A stretch of 64,000 bases of DNA from Campylobacter lanienae NCTC 13004 (GCF_002139935.1 NZ_CP015578.1:496001-560000), one strand, 5' to 3'. Counted from the stretch's first letter, positions 42,717 through 53,050 are shown. Translations and numbers: made by a program. Notes: a model not told the origin generated them from the sequence alone.

Positions 42717-43186
42717 AAAAAGCGATTTTATCTATGATGATTTTGTGTAGTTTGGGCTTTGGTGATGTGGTGAGTGTAGAGGGGTTTGAGAGTGATTTAT
42801 ACTCCAAATATGATACCAATAACCTTAAAAAAATCTCTATGGATTTGGAGATTATAACCAGAGATGATGATGTGGCAAGAGCACCTATTTATGATGCTTT
42901 GAATATCATTGTTGGGAGCTTTTATGCTGAGGATATCATGACTTCAAAAGGCAAAGAGAGCTTTAAGGCTACTTTAATCAAATATATCGATAAAAAGCAC
43001 TCAATTAGCATAGATGATATATATATTATTAAGCTTAAATTTGTTGAAGAGACCAATATCCAAAAGATACTTGATGCTATAAAAGCGATGAATAAAGATA
43101 GCTCAAGTAGCGCTCAACCAGCTATTCCAGAGCTACCAAAGATTGAAAATTTAATCCCAGATAATAACTTTGATAAGAATTTTTAA
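42713..43186 (+). CDS. predicted periplasmic protein of unknown function
   Basis: This 157-residue protein begins with a signal peptide (MKKAILSMMILCSLGFG) and ends in a Pro/Ser-rich tail. The middle (SKGKESFKATLIKYIDKKHSI) vaguely recalls FliL C-terminal domains, but I do not claim it. Other Campylobacter have a small periplasmic protein between this helicase and lolA. Its end overlaps the convergent lolA end by 4 bases. Confidence 0.75.
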   Translation: MKKAILSMMILCSLGFGDVVSVEGFESDLYSKYDTNNLKKISMDLEIITRDDDVARAPIYDALNIIVGSFYAEDIMTSKGKESFKATLIKYIDKKHSISIDDIYIIKLKFVEETNIQKILDAIKAMNKDSSSSAQPAIPELPKIENLIPDNNFDKNF

Positions 43187-43698
43187 TTGCTGATTATATC
43201 ATAATCAGATGGGATTTTAGGGGTTAATAGCTCTTTATTGATGGGGCTATTTTTGATTGTTTGGTGAAATTCGATAGTGGCTATATTGCCAAGTTTATCG
43301 GTATAGCTAATTAGCTTTGGATTGCTATTTTCTACTACTATATCGTAGGTTATATCATCGTATGTGGTTTGAAATTTATTATCAGATAGCTTTTGGGCGT
43401 TATTTAGAATTTGGGTTATATCGGGCGAGTTTTGTAGATTTGTGATTACGGCTTGTTGTAATTGTGGCTCTATTATTGTGATTTTGCTATTGCTAATGTA
43501 TATTGATTTTTGTGTTGGTGTATTGTATTGCCAAAATGCTCCAAAATCACTATCTATCGATATTGAGCCGGTGTAGATAATCTTTTGATTTTGGCTTGTG
43601 ATCGTTTGAGTAAATTTAGCACTTAAGCTTTTAAATTCAAGCTCACTATAGCCAAAAAGATTTAGAAATAGGGTAAAAATAATTATAAATTTTCTCAT
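43183..43698 (-). CDS. lolA: outer-membrane lipoprotein carrier protein LolA
   Basis: This 171-residue periplasmic chaperone ferries lipoproteins to the outer membrane. The start is ATG 43698 (MRKFIIIFTLFLNLFGYS, a signal peptide) after AAGGCAAATT. The GAFWQYNTPTQKSIYIS and later DKLGNIATIEF segments fit LolA. It is divergent from secA and near a LolC/E-type permease, consistent with lipoprotein sorting. Confidence 0.87.
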   Translation of the reverse strand: MRKFIIIFTLFLNLFGYSELEFKSLSAKFTQTITSQNQKIIYTGSISIDSDFGAFWQYNTPTQKSIYISNSKITIIEPQLQQAVITNLQNSPDITQILNNAQKLSDNKFQTTYDDITYDIVVENSNPKLISYTDKLGNIATIEFHQTIKNSPINKELLTPKIPSDYDIISN

Positions 43699-43816
43699 AA
43701 TTTGCCTTAAAATTGGTAATTTTTGGTTGTTTATTCTATCTAAATTTAGCAAATAAAAGGCTAAATTTAAGCGATTTTAGATAAAATAGCAGCTTATTTT
43801 AACTACAGGATAAGAG

Positions 43817-46351
43817 ATGCTTTCACTCATTGCTAGAAAAATTTTTGGGACAAAAAACGACAAAGAGATCAAAAAATATTATAAAAGAGTAGCCAAAATT
43901 GGCGCCTTAGAGCCAAAATATGAAGCTTTAAATGATGATGAGCTAAGGGCTGAATTCGTTAAATTACAAAGCTCTTTGATAGATGGCAAAGCTACTAAAG
44001 ATAGTATATTAAATGATGTTTTTGCTATTGTTAGAGAGGTCTCTAAAAGAGTTTTGAATATGCGACATTTCGATGTCCAATTAATAGGCGGTATGGTCTT
44101 AAATGATGGCCGCATAGCAGAGATGAAAACTGGTGAGGGCAAAACATTAGTAGCGACTTTGCCGGTGGTCTTAAACGCTATGGATAAAAAAGGTGTCCAT
44201 GTAGTTACAGTAAATGACTATCTAGCCAAAAGAGATGCTACGCAAATGAGTGCTATATATAACTTTTTAGGCCTTAGTGTGGGGATTATAGTAGGTGGTG
44301 AGTATGATGATGTAAAGCGTAAGGCCGCTTATGATGCTGATATAACTTATGGGACGAATAATGAATTTGGCTTTGATTACTTGCGTGATAATATGAAATT
44401 TGAATTATCTATGAAGGTTCAAAGGGAGCATAATTTTGTAATAGTAGATGAGGTAGATAGTATTTTAATCGATGAGGCTAGAACGCCTCTTATTATCTCA
44501 GGGCCTACTAATCGCACTCTTGATGGCTATATCAAGGCTGATGAGGTGGCTAGAGCTATGGTAAAAGGTGAGCCAGCAGCCACGCCTCAAGATAAGCCTA
44601 CAGGGGATTTTATAGTAGATGAAAAGAGCAGAACCATAATGATAACTGAAGCTGGTATTGCTAAGGCTGAAAAGCTTTTTGGGGTTGAGAATTTATATAA
44701 TTTAGATAATGCTATTTTAAGCCATCATCTAGACCAAGCCTTAAAAGCTCATAATCTTTTTGAAAAAGATGTCCATTATGTGGTGCGTGATTCTGGGGTT
44801 GTGATTGTGGATGAATTCACAGGCAGACTTAGCGAAGGTAGGAGATTTAGTGAAGGTCTTCATCAAGCCTTAGAGGCCAAAGAGGGTGTGAAAATTCAAG
44901 AAGAGAGCCAAACCTTAGCCGATATAACATTTCAAAACTATTTTAGAATGTATGAGAAAATAGCTGGTATGACAGGAACAGCCCAAACCGAAGCTACGGA
45001 ATTTTCTCAAATTTATAACTTAGATGTAATCTCTATCCCTACGAATTTACCTATTAAGAGATTGGATAAAGATGATTTAATATATAAGAGTGAAAATGAG
45101 AAATTCAAAGCTGTTATTGAAGAGATCAAAAGGGCAAATTCCATCGGTCAGCCTGTGCTTGTAGGGACTGCGAGTATAGAAAAGAGTGAAGTTTTTCATA
45201 ATATGCTTGTAAAAGAGAGAATAGCGCATTCAGTTTTAAATGCTAAAAATCATGAAAAAGAGGCTCAAATCATTGCTCAAGCTGGAGTAAAAGGCGCAGT
45301 CACAATAGCGACTAATATGGCTGGTCGTGGTGTGGATATCAGAATCGATGATGAGGTTAGAGCGCTTGGTGGGTTATATATTATAGGCACAGAGAGACAT
45401 GAGAGCCGCCGTATAGATAATCAATTAAGGGGTCGTGCTGGGCGTCAGGGCGATCCTGGTATTAGTAGATTTTATCTAAGCTTAGAAGATAATCTCCTTA
45501 GGATATTTGGTAGTGATAAGATAAAAGCTATTATGGAAAGACTAGGTATAGAAGAGGGTGAGAGTATAGAGAGTAGGCTAGTTACTCGTGCTGTAGAGAA
45601 TGCTCAAAAGAAAGTAGAGAGCTTGCATTTTGAGAGTAGAAAGCATGTCTTAGAATATGATGATGTAGCAAATGAACAGAGAAAAACTATATATAAATAT
45701 AGAGATGAGCTACTAGATCCAAATAGCGATCTAAAAGATAAGATTATATCTAATCGCCAAGATTTGGTCGCTATGTTTTTAGATGATGCTGATATTGTCG
45801 ATGGTGGGCTTAGCGAGGATTTTGATATGGATAAACTATGCTTGATAATAAAAGAAAATAGCCTAATAGATATAAATTCCAGCCAGCTAAAGGGGCTTGA
45901 TTATAATGAAATTAAATCTTTTATAGTTGATGAGCTTACTAAAGATTATGAGAATAAGATGTCAAATATAGATAGTGAGCAAAGAAAGAGTATAGAAAAA
46001 CTCTTATATCTACAAATTTTAGACGCAGCTTGGAGAGAGCATTTATATCAAATGGATATTTTAAAAACGGGAATTGGGCTTAGAGGATATAATCAAAAAG
46101 ACCCACTAACTGAGTATAAAAAAGAGAGCTATAATCTCTTTATGGAGCTTGTAAATAGGCTAAAAACTGAGAGTGTAAGAGCGTTACAAGTGGTTAAATT
46201 TAAAACAGAATTAACAAATATAGATGAGCCAAAAGATATGCCAAAAAGAGATAAAAAGCCATCTCGCAACTCGCCTTGCCCTTGCGGTAGTGGGTTAAAA
46301 TATAAAGAGTGTTGTGGTAAGAGTGGGCCAAAAATCGGAGTCTTTGCCTAG
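43817..46351 (+). CDS. secA: preprotein translocase ATPase SecA
   Basis: This 844-residue motor pushes preproteins through Sec[17 protein letters not shown] is Walker [21 protein letters not shown] Walker B, and the C-terminal [14 protein letters not shown] zinc motif binds SecB or ribosomes. A TAAAAT promoter box lies near 43783. Its stop overlaps the next gene's GTG by one base. Confidence 0.97.
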   Translation: MLSLIARKIFGTKNDKEIKKYYKRVAKIGALEPKYEALNDDELRAEFVKLQSSLIDGKATKDSILNDVFAIVREVSKRVLNMRHFDVQLIGGMVLNDGRIAEMKTGEGKTLVATLPVVLNAMDKKGVHVVTVNDYLAKRDATQMSAIYNFLGLSVGIIVGGEYDDVKRKAAYDADITYGTNNEFGFDYLRDNMKFELSMKVQREHNFVIVDEVDSILIDEARTPLIISGPTNRTLDGYIKADEVARAMVKGEPAATPQDKPTGDFIVDEKSRTIMITEAGIAKAEKLFGVENLYNLDNAILSHHLDQALKAHNLFEKDVHYVVRDSGVVIVDEFTGRLSEGRRFSEGLHQALEAKEGVKIQEESQTLADITFQNYFRMYEKIAGMTGTAQTEATEFSQIYNLDVISIPTNLPIKRLDKDDLIYKSENEKFKAVIEEIKRANSIGQPVLVGTASIEKSEVFHNMLVKERIAHSVLNAKNHEKEAQIIAQAGVKGAVTIATNMAGRGVDIRIDDEVRALGGLYIIGTERHESRRIDNQLRGRAGRQGDPGISRFYLSLEDNLLRIFGSDKIKAIMERLGIEEGESIESRLVTRAVENAQKKVESLHFESRKHVLEYDDVANEQRKTIYKYRDELLDPNSDLKDKIISNRQDLVAMFLDDADIVDGGLSEDFDMDKLCLIIKENSLIDINSSQLKGLDYNEIKSFIVDELTKDYENKMSNIDSEQRKSIEKLLYLQILDAAWREHLYQMDILKTGIGLRGYNQKDPLTEYKKESYNLFMELVNRLKTESVRALQVVKFKTELTNIDEPKDMPKRDKKPSRNSPCPCGSGLKYKECCGKSGPKIGVFA

Positions 46352-47541
46352 TGGTTAAGTATCTGCTATTTAAATATCTACGATTTGATAAGTCTCAGCC
46401 ATTTATCACACTATCGGCGATTTTAGCTTTTTTGGGGGTTAGTGTTGGGCTTATGGTGCTTATAATTGCTATGGCTATAATGAATGGTTTTGATAAAGAA
46501 TTTGAGCGTAAGCTATTTACTATGAACTATCCAATCACGATTATAAGCTATATGAAAGGCTCTATCGATGATAGCGATGTAATCAGGCTTAAAGAGCAGT
46601 TTAAAGAGCTTAAATTTAGCCCATATATCTCTACACAAGCTATTGTAAAATATGGCAACAAGCTAGAGGGCGGATTGCTGTTTGGTGTGAATTTTGATGA
46701 TGAAAAGCAGATAAACTCTGTAATTAATGAAGCCTTAAAAGATACCACGCCAAAGGGCTTTGAGATAGTTTTAGGTAAGGGGATTGCTGATGATTTTGCT
46801 CTATCTTTAAATGAGAAAATCACAACTTTGTTTATGGAGCTTAATCCAAGTGGATTGCTCTCTATGCCAGTTATGAAGAGATTTGAGTATGTAGCAAATT
46901 TTAGCTCAGGGCTCATCGCTTATGATAAGGCATACTCATACACAGATATAGATGCATTGGCTAAAATTTTAGGCTATGGGAGTAAAAAATATGATGGAAT
47001 TCACATCTACTCTAATAACCCAAAAGATGATATCATAAAGCTAAATCAACTCTTAAAACCAGGCCAAAGAGCCATCGGATGGTGGGAGCAAAATGGCAAT
47101 TTTTTTAGTGCTTTGGAGTTAGAAAAAAGGGCGCTTTTTATTGTTTTAATGCTTATAATTTTGGTTGCTAGTTTAAATATTATTAGCTCACTTCTTATGA
47201 CTGTTATGAATCGTCGCCAAGAGATCGCCTTGCTTTTGGCACTTGGGGCAAGTAAGAGCGAGATTAAAAAGAGCTTTTTTACTCAAGGTGTTGTGATTGG
47301 TGGAAGTGGGATTATATTTGGGCTGATTTTGGGGCTTTTTGGTGTTTGGCTTTTAGGTAGTTTTGATATAGTGAGTTTGCCAGCTGATGTCTATGGAAGC
47401 TCAAAACTTCCTATGGAGTTATCAATTTATGATCTAGCTATGATATTAGTTGGTGCTATAGTTATTGTCTTGTTATCATCATATTATCCAGCTAAAAAGG
47501 CTAGCAATATCGATATTTTGACAACTTTGAGAAATGAGTGA
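46351..47541 (+). CDS. LolC/LolE-type ABC transporter permease
   Basis: This 396-residue protein has the MacB/FtsX-like layout: one N-terminal helix (SAILAFLGVSVGLMVLIIAMAIMNGF), a large periplasmic domain and three C-terminal helices with SSLLMTVMNRRQEIALLLALGASKSEI. In the lipoprotein release complex the permease extracts lipoproteins for LolA, whose gene lies just upstream on the other strand. It starts with a GTG overlapping the secA stop. The cognate ATPase LolD is not in the window. Confidence 0.86.
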   Translation: MVKYLLFKYLRFDKSQPFITLSAILAFLGVSVGLMVLIIAMAIMNGFDKEFERKLFTMNYPITIISYMKGSIDDSDVIRLKEQFKELKFSPYISTQAIVKYGNKLEGGLLFGVNFDDEKQINSVINEALKDTTPKGFEIVLGKGIADDFALSLNEKITTLFMELNPSGLLSMPVMKRFEYVANFSSGLIAYDKAYSYTDIDALAKILGYGSKKYDGIHIYSNNPKDDIIKLNQLLKPGQRAIGWWEQNGNFFSALELEKRALFIVLMLIILVASLNIISSLLMTVMNRRQEIALLLALGASKSEIKKSFFTQGVVIGGSGIIFGLILGLFGVWLLGSFDIVSLPADVYGSSKLPMELSIYDLAMILVGAIVIVLLSSYYPAKKASNIDILTTLRNE

Positions 47542-47585
47542 ATTTAATAAATTTAGATTTAAAAAGCTTTATTTAAAGGGAATTT

Positions 47586-48482
47586 ATGGATTTAACGCTA
47601 TTTTTACAACAGATGGTTAATGGTTTTAGCTTGGGGTCTATGTATGCTTTGATAGCTATTGGTTATACTATGGTTTATGGGGTGCTTAGGCTTATTAACT
47701 TTGCTCATGGTGATATAATGATGGTTGGGGCTTATGTGGCGTTATTTTCTATGACTAGTATGTCGTTGCCATTTGGATTTGCTTTGATTGTTGCTGTGGT
47801 TGTATCTGCAATTTTAGGTATATCTACTGACAAAATAGCCTATAAACCACTTAGAAATGCGCCTAGAATTTCGCTATTAATTACCGCTATTGGGATTAGC
47901 TTTTTATTAGAAAATATCTTTCAAGTTGTATTTGGTGGGACACCTAGGTCTTTTAGCGTGCCACCATTTTTTGAAAATATTGTCAAGATTGGCGCTATAA
48001 ATTTGCCTGTTAGTGCGATATTAGTTCCTGTGATTACTATATTTTTGCTCTGTATTGTGCTATATCTACTTTATAAAACCAAATATGGAATTGCTATTAG
48101 GGCCTTAGCTTTTGATATTAATACCGTGAATTTGATGGGAATTGATGCGAATTTAATCATCGCAGTTGTATTTGCCATAGGCTCATCTTTGGCTGCTATC
48201 GGTGGGGTATTTTGGGCTATTAATTATCCTAGTATCGATCCATTAATGGGAGTTTTAATAGGACTTAAAGCTTTTGGGGCGGCTGTGCTTGGTGGTATCG
48301 GAAGCGTCGGTGGAGCTGTGCTTGGTGGATTTATCATAGGATTTAGCGAGGTTGTGGCGGTGGCTTTATTTCCAGATCTTGCAGGGTTTAAAGATGCTTT
48401 TGCTTTTATATTTTTGATTTTAGTTTTGTTATTTAGGCCAACTGGAATTTTGGGGATTAATTTTGAAAAGAGTAGGTTTTAA
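47586..48482 (+). CDS. livH: branched-chain amino acid ABC transporter permease LivH
   Basis: This 298-residue inner-membrane permease has the LivH signature GYTMVYGVLRLINFAHGDIMMVGAY and a GGIGSVGGAVLGGFIIG segment. AAAGGG precedes the ATG. It heads a tight livHMGF cluster importing leucine, isoleucine and valine. No periplasmic binding protein (LivJ/LivK) gene lies beside it. Confidence 0.92.
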   Translation: MDLTLFLQQMVNGFSLGSMYALIAIGYTMVYGVLRLINFAHGDIMMVGAYVALFSMTSMSLPFGFALIVAVVVSAILGISTDKIAYKPLRNAPRISLLITAIGISFLLENIFQVVFGGTPRSFSVPPFFENIVKIGAINLPVSAILVPVITIFLLCIVLYLLYKTKYGIAIRALAFDINTVNLMGIDANLIIAVVFAIGSSLAAIGGVFWAINYPSIDPLMGVLIGLKAFGAAVLGGIGSVGGAVLGGFIIGFSEVVAVALFPDLAGFKDAFAFIFLILVLLFRPTGILGINFEKSRF

Positions 48483-49526
48483 ATGGTGGGTAAATTTAAA
48501 TTTTGGTTAGCTACTATTTTGGCTATTGGATTTTTATTTGTTTGTGATAGATATTTGGGTGAATATAGCTTAGGAATTGCGAACAATATCGCTATTTTCA
48601 TAACTCTTGCGATTAGCTATAATCTCATAAATGGCGTAACTGGGCAGTTTAGCCTTGAGCCTAATGGATTTGTGGCTGTGGGTGCGTATGTGGCGGCTAT
48701 TTTGCTCTTAAATGCTGATTCTAAGCTATATCAATTTGACGCAGCCGAGCCATCAAGCGTGATATTAGCTCTATATACTAGCAACTTTATTTTGGCTATG
48801 ATTATAAGTGGAATTTGTGCTACCTTGCTTGCTTTGATTTTGGCTATTCCTGTATTTAGAGTGCGTGGTGATTATCTAGCTATTGTGACTTTGGGATTTG
48901 GCTTTATAATCCAGTTATTAGCTATAAATTTCCCAGCATTTACAAATGGCTCAATTGGCTTAAATGAGGTTATGAGAGCTGATGAAAATGGGAATTTAAG
49001 TCGCTTTACAAATATATTTTATAGCGGAGGAGTAGCCATTATCGCTACTATTGTGATACTAAATTTAGTATATTCTAAATTTGGCCGAGCCATGAAAGCC
49101 GTAAGAGATGATGAAGACGCAGCTATGGCTATGGGGATTAATACCTTTGCTACTAAGACTACGGCTTTTTGCGTGAGTGCGTTTTTTGAAGGGATGGGCG
49201 GGGCTTTATTGGTTGGGCTTTTAGGTAGTGTTAGCCCTGATCAATTTACATTTATGTTTACTTTCTTATTGCTTATTATTATTGTGCTAGGTGGCCTTGG
49301 TAGCACTAGTGGAGCGATTATCGCAACGGTGCTAGTAATGGGCGGTAGTGAGTGGCTTAGATTTTTAGATGAGCCGATGAATATATTTGGCCATCAAACC
49401 GAGGCTTATCCGGGGCTTAGAATGGTGGTATTTTCTTTGGTGTTAATCTTTGTTATGCTATTTGCTAGAAGTGGAATTATGGGTCAAAGAGAGTTAAGCG
49501 ATCTATTTAAAGGTAGGCGTAGATGA
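48483..49526 (+). CDS. livM: branched-chain amino acid ABC transporter permease LivM
   Basis: This 347-residue second permease has the family motif LINGVTGQFSLEPNGFVAVGAY (usually GQFSLGHAGF) and VVLGGLGSTSGAI. It starts directly after the livH stop and overlaps livG by 4 bases. It pairs with LivH as a heterodimer. Confidence 0.92.
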   Translation: MVGKFKFWLATILAIGFLFVCDRYLGEYSLGIANNIAIFITLAISYNLINGVTGQFSLEPNGFVAVGAYVAAILLLNADSKLYQFDAAEPSSVILALYTSNFILAMIISGICATLLALILAIPVFRVRGDYLAIVTLGFGFIIQLLAINFPAFTNGSIGLNEVMRADENGNLSRFTNIFYSGGVAIIATIVILNLVYSKFGRAMKAVRDDEDAAMAMGINTFATKTTAFCVSAFFEGMGGALLVGLLGSVSPDQFTFMFTFLLLIIIVLGGLGSTSGAIIATVLVMGGSEWLRFLDEPMNIFGHQTEAYPGLRMVVFSLVLIFVMLFARSGIMGQRELSDLFKGRRR

Positions 49527-50287
49527 TATTAGAGCTAGATAAAATTTCAAAAAATTTTGGCGGTGTTGAAGCTATTAAAGAGACGAGTTTTGGGGTTAAA
49601 AGAGGTGAAATTTTCGGTCTTATTGGGCCAAATGGAGCCGGTAAAACCACAATGTTTAATATCATCACCGGAGCATACAAACCAAGTAAAGGTGAGATTA
49701 AATTTGATGGGGTGATTTTAAATAGCATAAAACCAAATAAAATTGTAAATTTAGGTATCGCTAGAACTTTTCAAAATATACGCCTTTTTGGCTCTTTGAG
49801 CGTGGTCGAAAATGTCTTAATAGGGCTAAATCAATCAACAAAATATAGCTTTTTAGAAGCGTGTTTTCATTTAGGTAGATTTGCTAAAGCTGAAAAATTA
49901 GCCAAAGAGAGAGCTATGGCTATTTTGGAGCGATTGGGGATTGTTAGATATGCTAATGAATTTGCTAAGAATTTGAGTTATGGCACACAGCGTAAAGTCG
50001 AGATAGCAAGAGCCTTAGCTACTAATCCAAAGCTATTATTATTAGATGAGCCAGCAGCGGGGATGAATCCTAGCGAGAGTGATGAGTTGGCAAATTTGAT
50101 TTTTGATCTTAGGGCTAGTGATGGGTTATCTATTTTATTAATCGAGCATGATATGAAATTTGTAAATCATCTGTGTGATAGGGTTTTGGTGCTTGATTAT
50201 GGTAGGGTGATTTTTACAGGCTCCCCAAGTGAAGCTATAAATCACAAAGATGTTATCAGTGCGTATTTAGGGGATTTTATACAATGA
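49523..50287 (+). CDS. livG: branched-chain amino acid ABC transporter ATPase LivG
   Basis: This 254-residue ABC ATPase has Walker A GPNGAGKTT, the signature region LSYGTQRKVEIARAL and Walker B LLLLDEPAAGMNP. The LivG-specific ARTFQNIRLF follows the Q-loop region. It overlaps both neighbours by 4 bases. Confidence 0.93.
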   Translation: MILELDKISKNFGGVEAIKETSFGVKRGEIFGLIGPNGAGKTTMFNIITGAYKPSKGEIKFDGVILNSIKPNKIVNLGIARTFQNIRLFGSLSVVENVLIGLNQSTKYSFLEACFHLGRFAKAEKLAKERAMAILERLGIVRYANEFAKNLSYGTQRKVEIARALATNPKLLLLDEPAAGMNPSESDELANLIFDLRASDGLSILLIEHDMKFVNHLCDRVLVLDYGRVIFTGSPSEAINHKDVISAYLGDFIQ

Positions 50288-50979
50288 TAGAAGTTAAGAA
50301 TTTACATGTTTATTATGGGGTGATTGAGGCGGTAAAGGGGATTAGCTTTTCAGTCCAAACTGGTCAAATAGTAAGCCTTATAGGCTCAAATGGCGCAGGC
50401 AAAACTAGCACTCTAAATGCGCTTATAAATTCAGTCAAAAGAAGTGGCGAGATAAAATTTTTAGGCTATGATACTAGCAGACACAAGACTCACACAATCG
50501 TAAAGCAAGGTATAGCCTTAGTGCCAGAGGGCAGAAGAGTTTTTATAAATCTAAGTGTAGAAGAGAACCTTAAAATGGGTGCTTTTAACAATGATGAGAA
50601 TTACGAACACCTAAAAGATACAATGTATGAGCTATTTCCTAGACTCAAACAAAAAAGATATCAATTAGCTGGGACTTTAAGTGGTGGCGAGGCTCAAATG
50701 CTAGCTATCTCTAGGGCTTTGATGGGCGAGCCAAAGCTTTTAATGCTAGATGAGCCTAGTCTTGGCTTGGCACCTAAGATTGTTGGTGAAGTTTTTGATA
50801 TTATAGAGAGATTAAAAGAAGAGGGGATCACTATACTTTTAGTAGAGCAAAATGCCTTTTTGGCCTTAAAAGCCAGTGATTATACCTATGTTTTAGAAAA
50901 TGGCCATATAGTTATGGAGGGCGTATCAAAAGATATGACTAATAATTATGAGATTAAGAAAAAATATCTAGGTGGATAG
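50284..50979 (+). CDS. livF: branched-chain amino acid ABC transporter ATPase LivF
   Basis: This 231-residue ABC ATPase has Walker A GSNGAGKTS, the signature LSGGEAQMLAISRALM, Walker B LLMLDEPSLGL and the LivF motif LVPEGRRVF. It is the last gene of the liv cluster and is followed by a hairpin at 51011-51028. Confidence 0.93.
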   Translation: MIEVKNLHVYYGVIEAVKGISFSVQTGQIVSLIGSNGAGKTSTLNALINSVKRSGEIKFLGYDTSRHKTHTIVKQGIALVPEGRRVFINLSVEENLKMGAFNNDENYEHLKDTMYELFPRLKQKRYQLAGTLSGGEAQMLAISRALMGEPKLLMLDEPSLGLAPKIVGEVFDIIERLKEEGITILLVEQNAFLALKASDYTYVLENGHIVMEGVSKDMTNNYEIKKKYLGG

Positions 50980-51010
50980 ATTAAATTTAAATTTTAGAGA
51001 TTTTATTTCG

Positions 51011-51028
51011 GGGCGAAGAGATTCGTCC
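51011..51028. terminator. hairpin between livF and the outer-membrane barrel gene
   Basis: A 7-bp stem GGGCGAA / TTCGTCC (one G-T pair) closes a GAGA tetraloop. It sits between two convergent gene ends and may serve both. Confidence 0.5.
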
Positions 51029-51034
51029 GTTTGA

Positions 51035-51688
51035 TTAAAATTTGTAATTATAACCTACATATACACCATAGTTAAGTATGTTATCATAATCTTCTATATC
51101 AGTTATTTTGTAGTCGCCTTTTATACCAAATTCAATCTCATTATTTTCAACAACTTCATAGATACCACCAAGTTTTGCACCCCATATACTGCCTACACCA
51201 GTTATTGAATTATCGCTGAGTGTAAATTCGTAAGTACCATAACTATCTTGAGTAGTAAATTGAGCTTGACCAGTAAATTCTCCTCTAACGATAGAAATAC
51301 CGGTATAAGCACCAAGTGTTAGTTTGAAGCTATCTGTTAATGATGGAGTATAATCAGCTCCTACTAAAATATTGTGAGTTTGCCAGTTAAATTCACCATT
51401 TATAAAATCTGCGCCATCTTTCATATTATAATCTTCGCTGCCTTTAGTTCTATATGAGTAGCCACCCCAAACTCTAAAAACATCAAAGTCATAACCTGCT
51501 TTTAATCCAAGTTCAATCGAAGTATCTTTTGGATCGTCAAGTACTGATGGGTATATATCATCTAGTTTGACTTGACTTTGCAATAATGCACCTTCAACCC
51601 CTACAAATCCGCCTTGCGCTGCTGCACTGCTACTTAAAATAGCTGTAGCTGCTACAACTACAGCACCAAATTTAACCATATTTGCCAA
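51035..51688 (-). CDS. outer-membrane beta-barrel protein, probably phase variable
   Basis: This 217-residue protein has a signal peptide (MVKFGAVVVAATAILSSSAAA) and alternating hydrophobic strands ending in the typical C-terminal aromatic (VGYNYKF), as in small eight-stranded barrels related to OmpA or Opa-type proteins. The TTG at 51688 is 6 bases from AAGGA and the ATG at 51679 is 15 away, so the TTG start is preferred. A G8 tract abuts its -10 box (51735-51748). Confidence 0.82.
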   Translation of the reverse strand: MANMVKFGAVVVAATAILSSSAAAQGGFVGVEGALLQSQVKLDDIYPSVLDDPKDTSIELGLKAGYDFDVFRVWGGYSYRTKGSEDYNMKDGADFINGEFNWQTHNILVGADYTPSLTDSFKLTLGAYTGISIVRGEFTGQAQFTTQDSYGTYEFTLSDNSITGVGSIWGAKLGGIYEVVENNEIEFGIKGDYKITDIEDYDNILNYGVYVGYNYKF

Positions 51689-51734
51689 AGAAAGTCCTTG
51701 TATAATGAATTTGGATTACAAAAATCCATATAGC

Positions 51735-51748
51735 ATTATACCCCCCCC
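51735..51748 (-). promoter_or_regulatory. poly-G tract abutting a -10 box, candidate phase-variable promoter
   Basis: On the minus strand eight G residues (51748-51741) run directly into TATAAT (51740-51735), about 50 bases before the barrel-protein start. Slipped-strand changes in the tract would shift upstream contacts relative to -10. It is the only homopolymeric G/C run of this length seen in the window. Confidence 0.75.
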
Positions 51749-51800
51749 ATAAAAGTAAGCTGAAATTCGCTAAAAACCAGATAAAAATTTAAATATATTA

Positions 51801-51819
51801 CCCATAGTAACACTATGGG
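51801..51819 (-). terminator. hairpin at the end of lnt
   Basis: A perfect 8-bp stem CCCATAGT / ACTATGGG with an AAC loop overlaps the lnt stop codon. On the minus strand it is followed by T-rich sequence, so it is a good terminator candidate. Confidence 0.65.
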
Positions 51820-52988
51820 GTTATCATCTGGCTAGGGCTGCCATTTATACTATGATATATTGTGGTTTTGTGCTTGAAGGCTTTTAATTTTAGTATTTTG
51901 GATTGTAAATTTGGCTGAGTAGATGGGCTAAACCACGCATTATTGCTAATAGCTATCATAAATTTAGGATTATACTTAAATAGCTCATCTTTGGTAGCTT
52001 CGTAGCAGATGGCATTTCGTATTTTGACTCCATCAATCTCATAATCACTCACCCCATTAGCTTTGCTATAATCCACAGCTGAATCAAAAAAGATATTATT
52101 AATAGGATTTTTAATGAAATTTGGCAATGGAATCTCTTCGCCAAATGGCACTAAAATAAGCTTATCAAGCCTTTTAACCTCACCTTTGTCAAAGATATAA
52201 GTTGAGTTATAAAGCTTATTATCGCTAGCGCCCAAAGCACCAGTTATGATGGCTATTTGATGAGATTTTTGCCTAAGTTCGCTAAGTAGAATTTGGCTAC
52301 GATCCAAAAATAGTGGAAAGGCACTCTCAGGCAAAACCACAGCCCTAGAGCCATCCAAGATGGCTTGGTCGATTATATTTAGATTGCTTTTAATGATATC
52401 GTTTTTTGTGTTGCGATCCCAAATTTGATTTTGGTTAAGTTCGGTTGTGATAAGTGAGATATTAAAGGGCAAACTCTCAAAATTATCTGTGGATTTATAG
52501 CTGATTATAAGAGATAAAACCATAGCCCCAAGACCTAAATATCTACTAAATTTTATAGATATAATAATGGATATTAATACCAAAGCAAGAGTATAAATAG
52601 TAGGCTTAAAAAGCGTATCGACAAATATCAATTCAAAATTCAACCAATCAAAGCCAAAAGGTGCCACATAACTAGCAAATAGCAAGAAAATAGACTTGAT
52701 ATAGATACTCTCTAGCCAACTAACAGCTAAAAATATAGAGCCATATATTAAACAAATTCCCAAAATTTCAATAGGTATAAGATAGCCAAAATTATAATAA
52801 ATCAAACTAAAACTAATCCAATAAAACCAAAATAATCCGATAAAAAACCCACTCCAAAACCAAATTTTTCTATCGCTTTTTAAAAGGATATATAAACCTA
52901 TAATCGCACTTAAAAGCCCTAAATTTGCTATATATTTTAAATTTAGTAGATCCAAAAATATAAAAAGGGATAGCAAAATGGAGATCAT
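51813..52988 (-). CDS. lnt: apolipoprotein N-acyltransferase
   Basis: This 391-residue inner-membrane enzyme adds the third acyl chain to lipoproteins. The start is ATG 52988, after AAAGG, because upstream in-frame codons overlap yajC on the other strand. Several N-terminal helices precede a nitrilase-type domain with the catalytic Glu in PESAFP, Lys in KLILVPFGEEIP and Cys in AICYE. It is divergent from yajC-secDF, as in other Campylobacter. Confidence 0.9.
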   Translation of the reverse strand: MISILLSLFIFLDLLNLKYIANLGLLSAIIGLYILLKSDRKIWFWSGFFIGLFWFYWISFSLIYYNFGYLIPIEILGICLIYGSIFLAVSWLESIYIKSIFLLFASYVAPFGFDWLNFELIFVDTLFKPTIYTLALVLISIIISIKFSRYLGLGAMVLSLIISYKSTDNFESLPFNISLITTELNQNQIWDRNTKNDIIKSNLNIIDQAILDGSRAVVLPESAFPLFLDRSQILLSELRQKSHQIAIITGALGASDNKLYNSTYIFDKGEVKRLDKLILVPFGEEIPLPNFIKNPINNIFFDSAVDYSKANGVSDYEIDGVKIRNAICYEATKDELFKYNPKFMIAISNNAWFSPSTQPNLQSKILKLKAFKHKTTIYHSINGSPSQMITP

Positions 52989-53050
52989 AAAGCCTTTTAT
53001 TATAAATTTTAATGTAAAATAGGCAACTAATTTTTTCTTAAAGGATTCAC

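Noticed and set aside
42713-43186. FliL-like flagellar protein
   Set aside because: Only a short stretch recalls FliL, the membrane anchor and context do not fit, so it is left as unknown.
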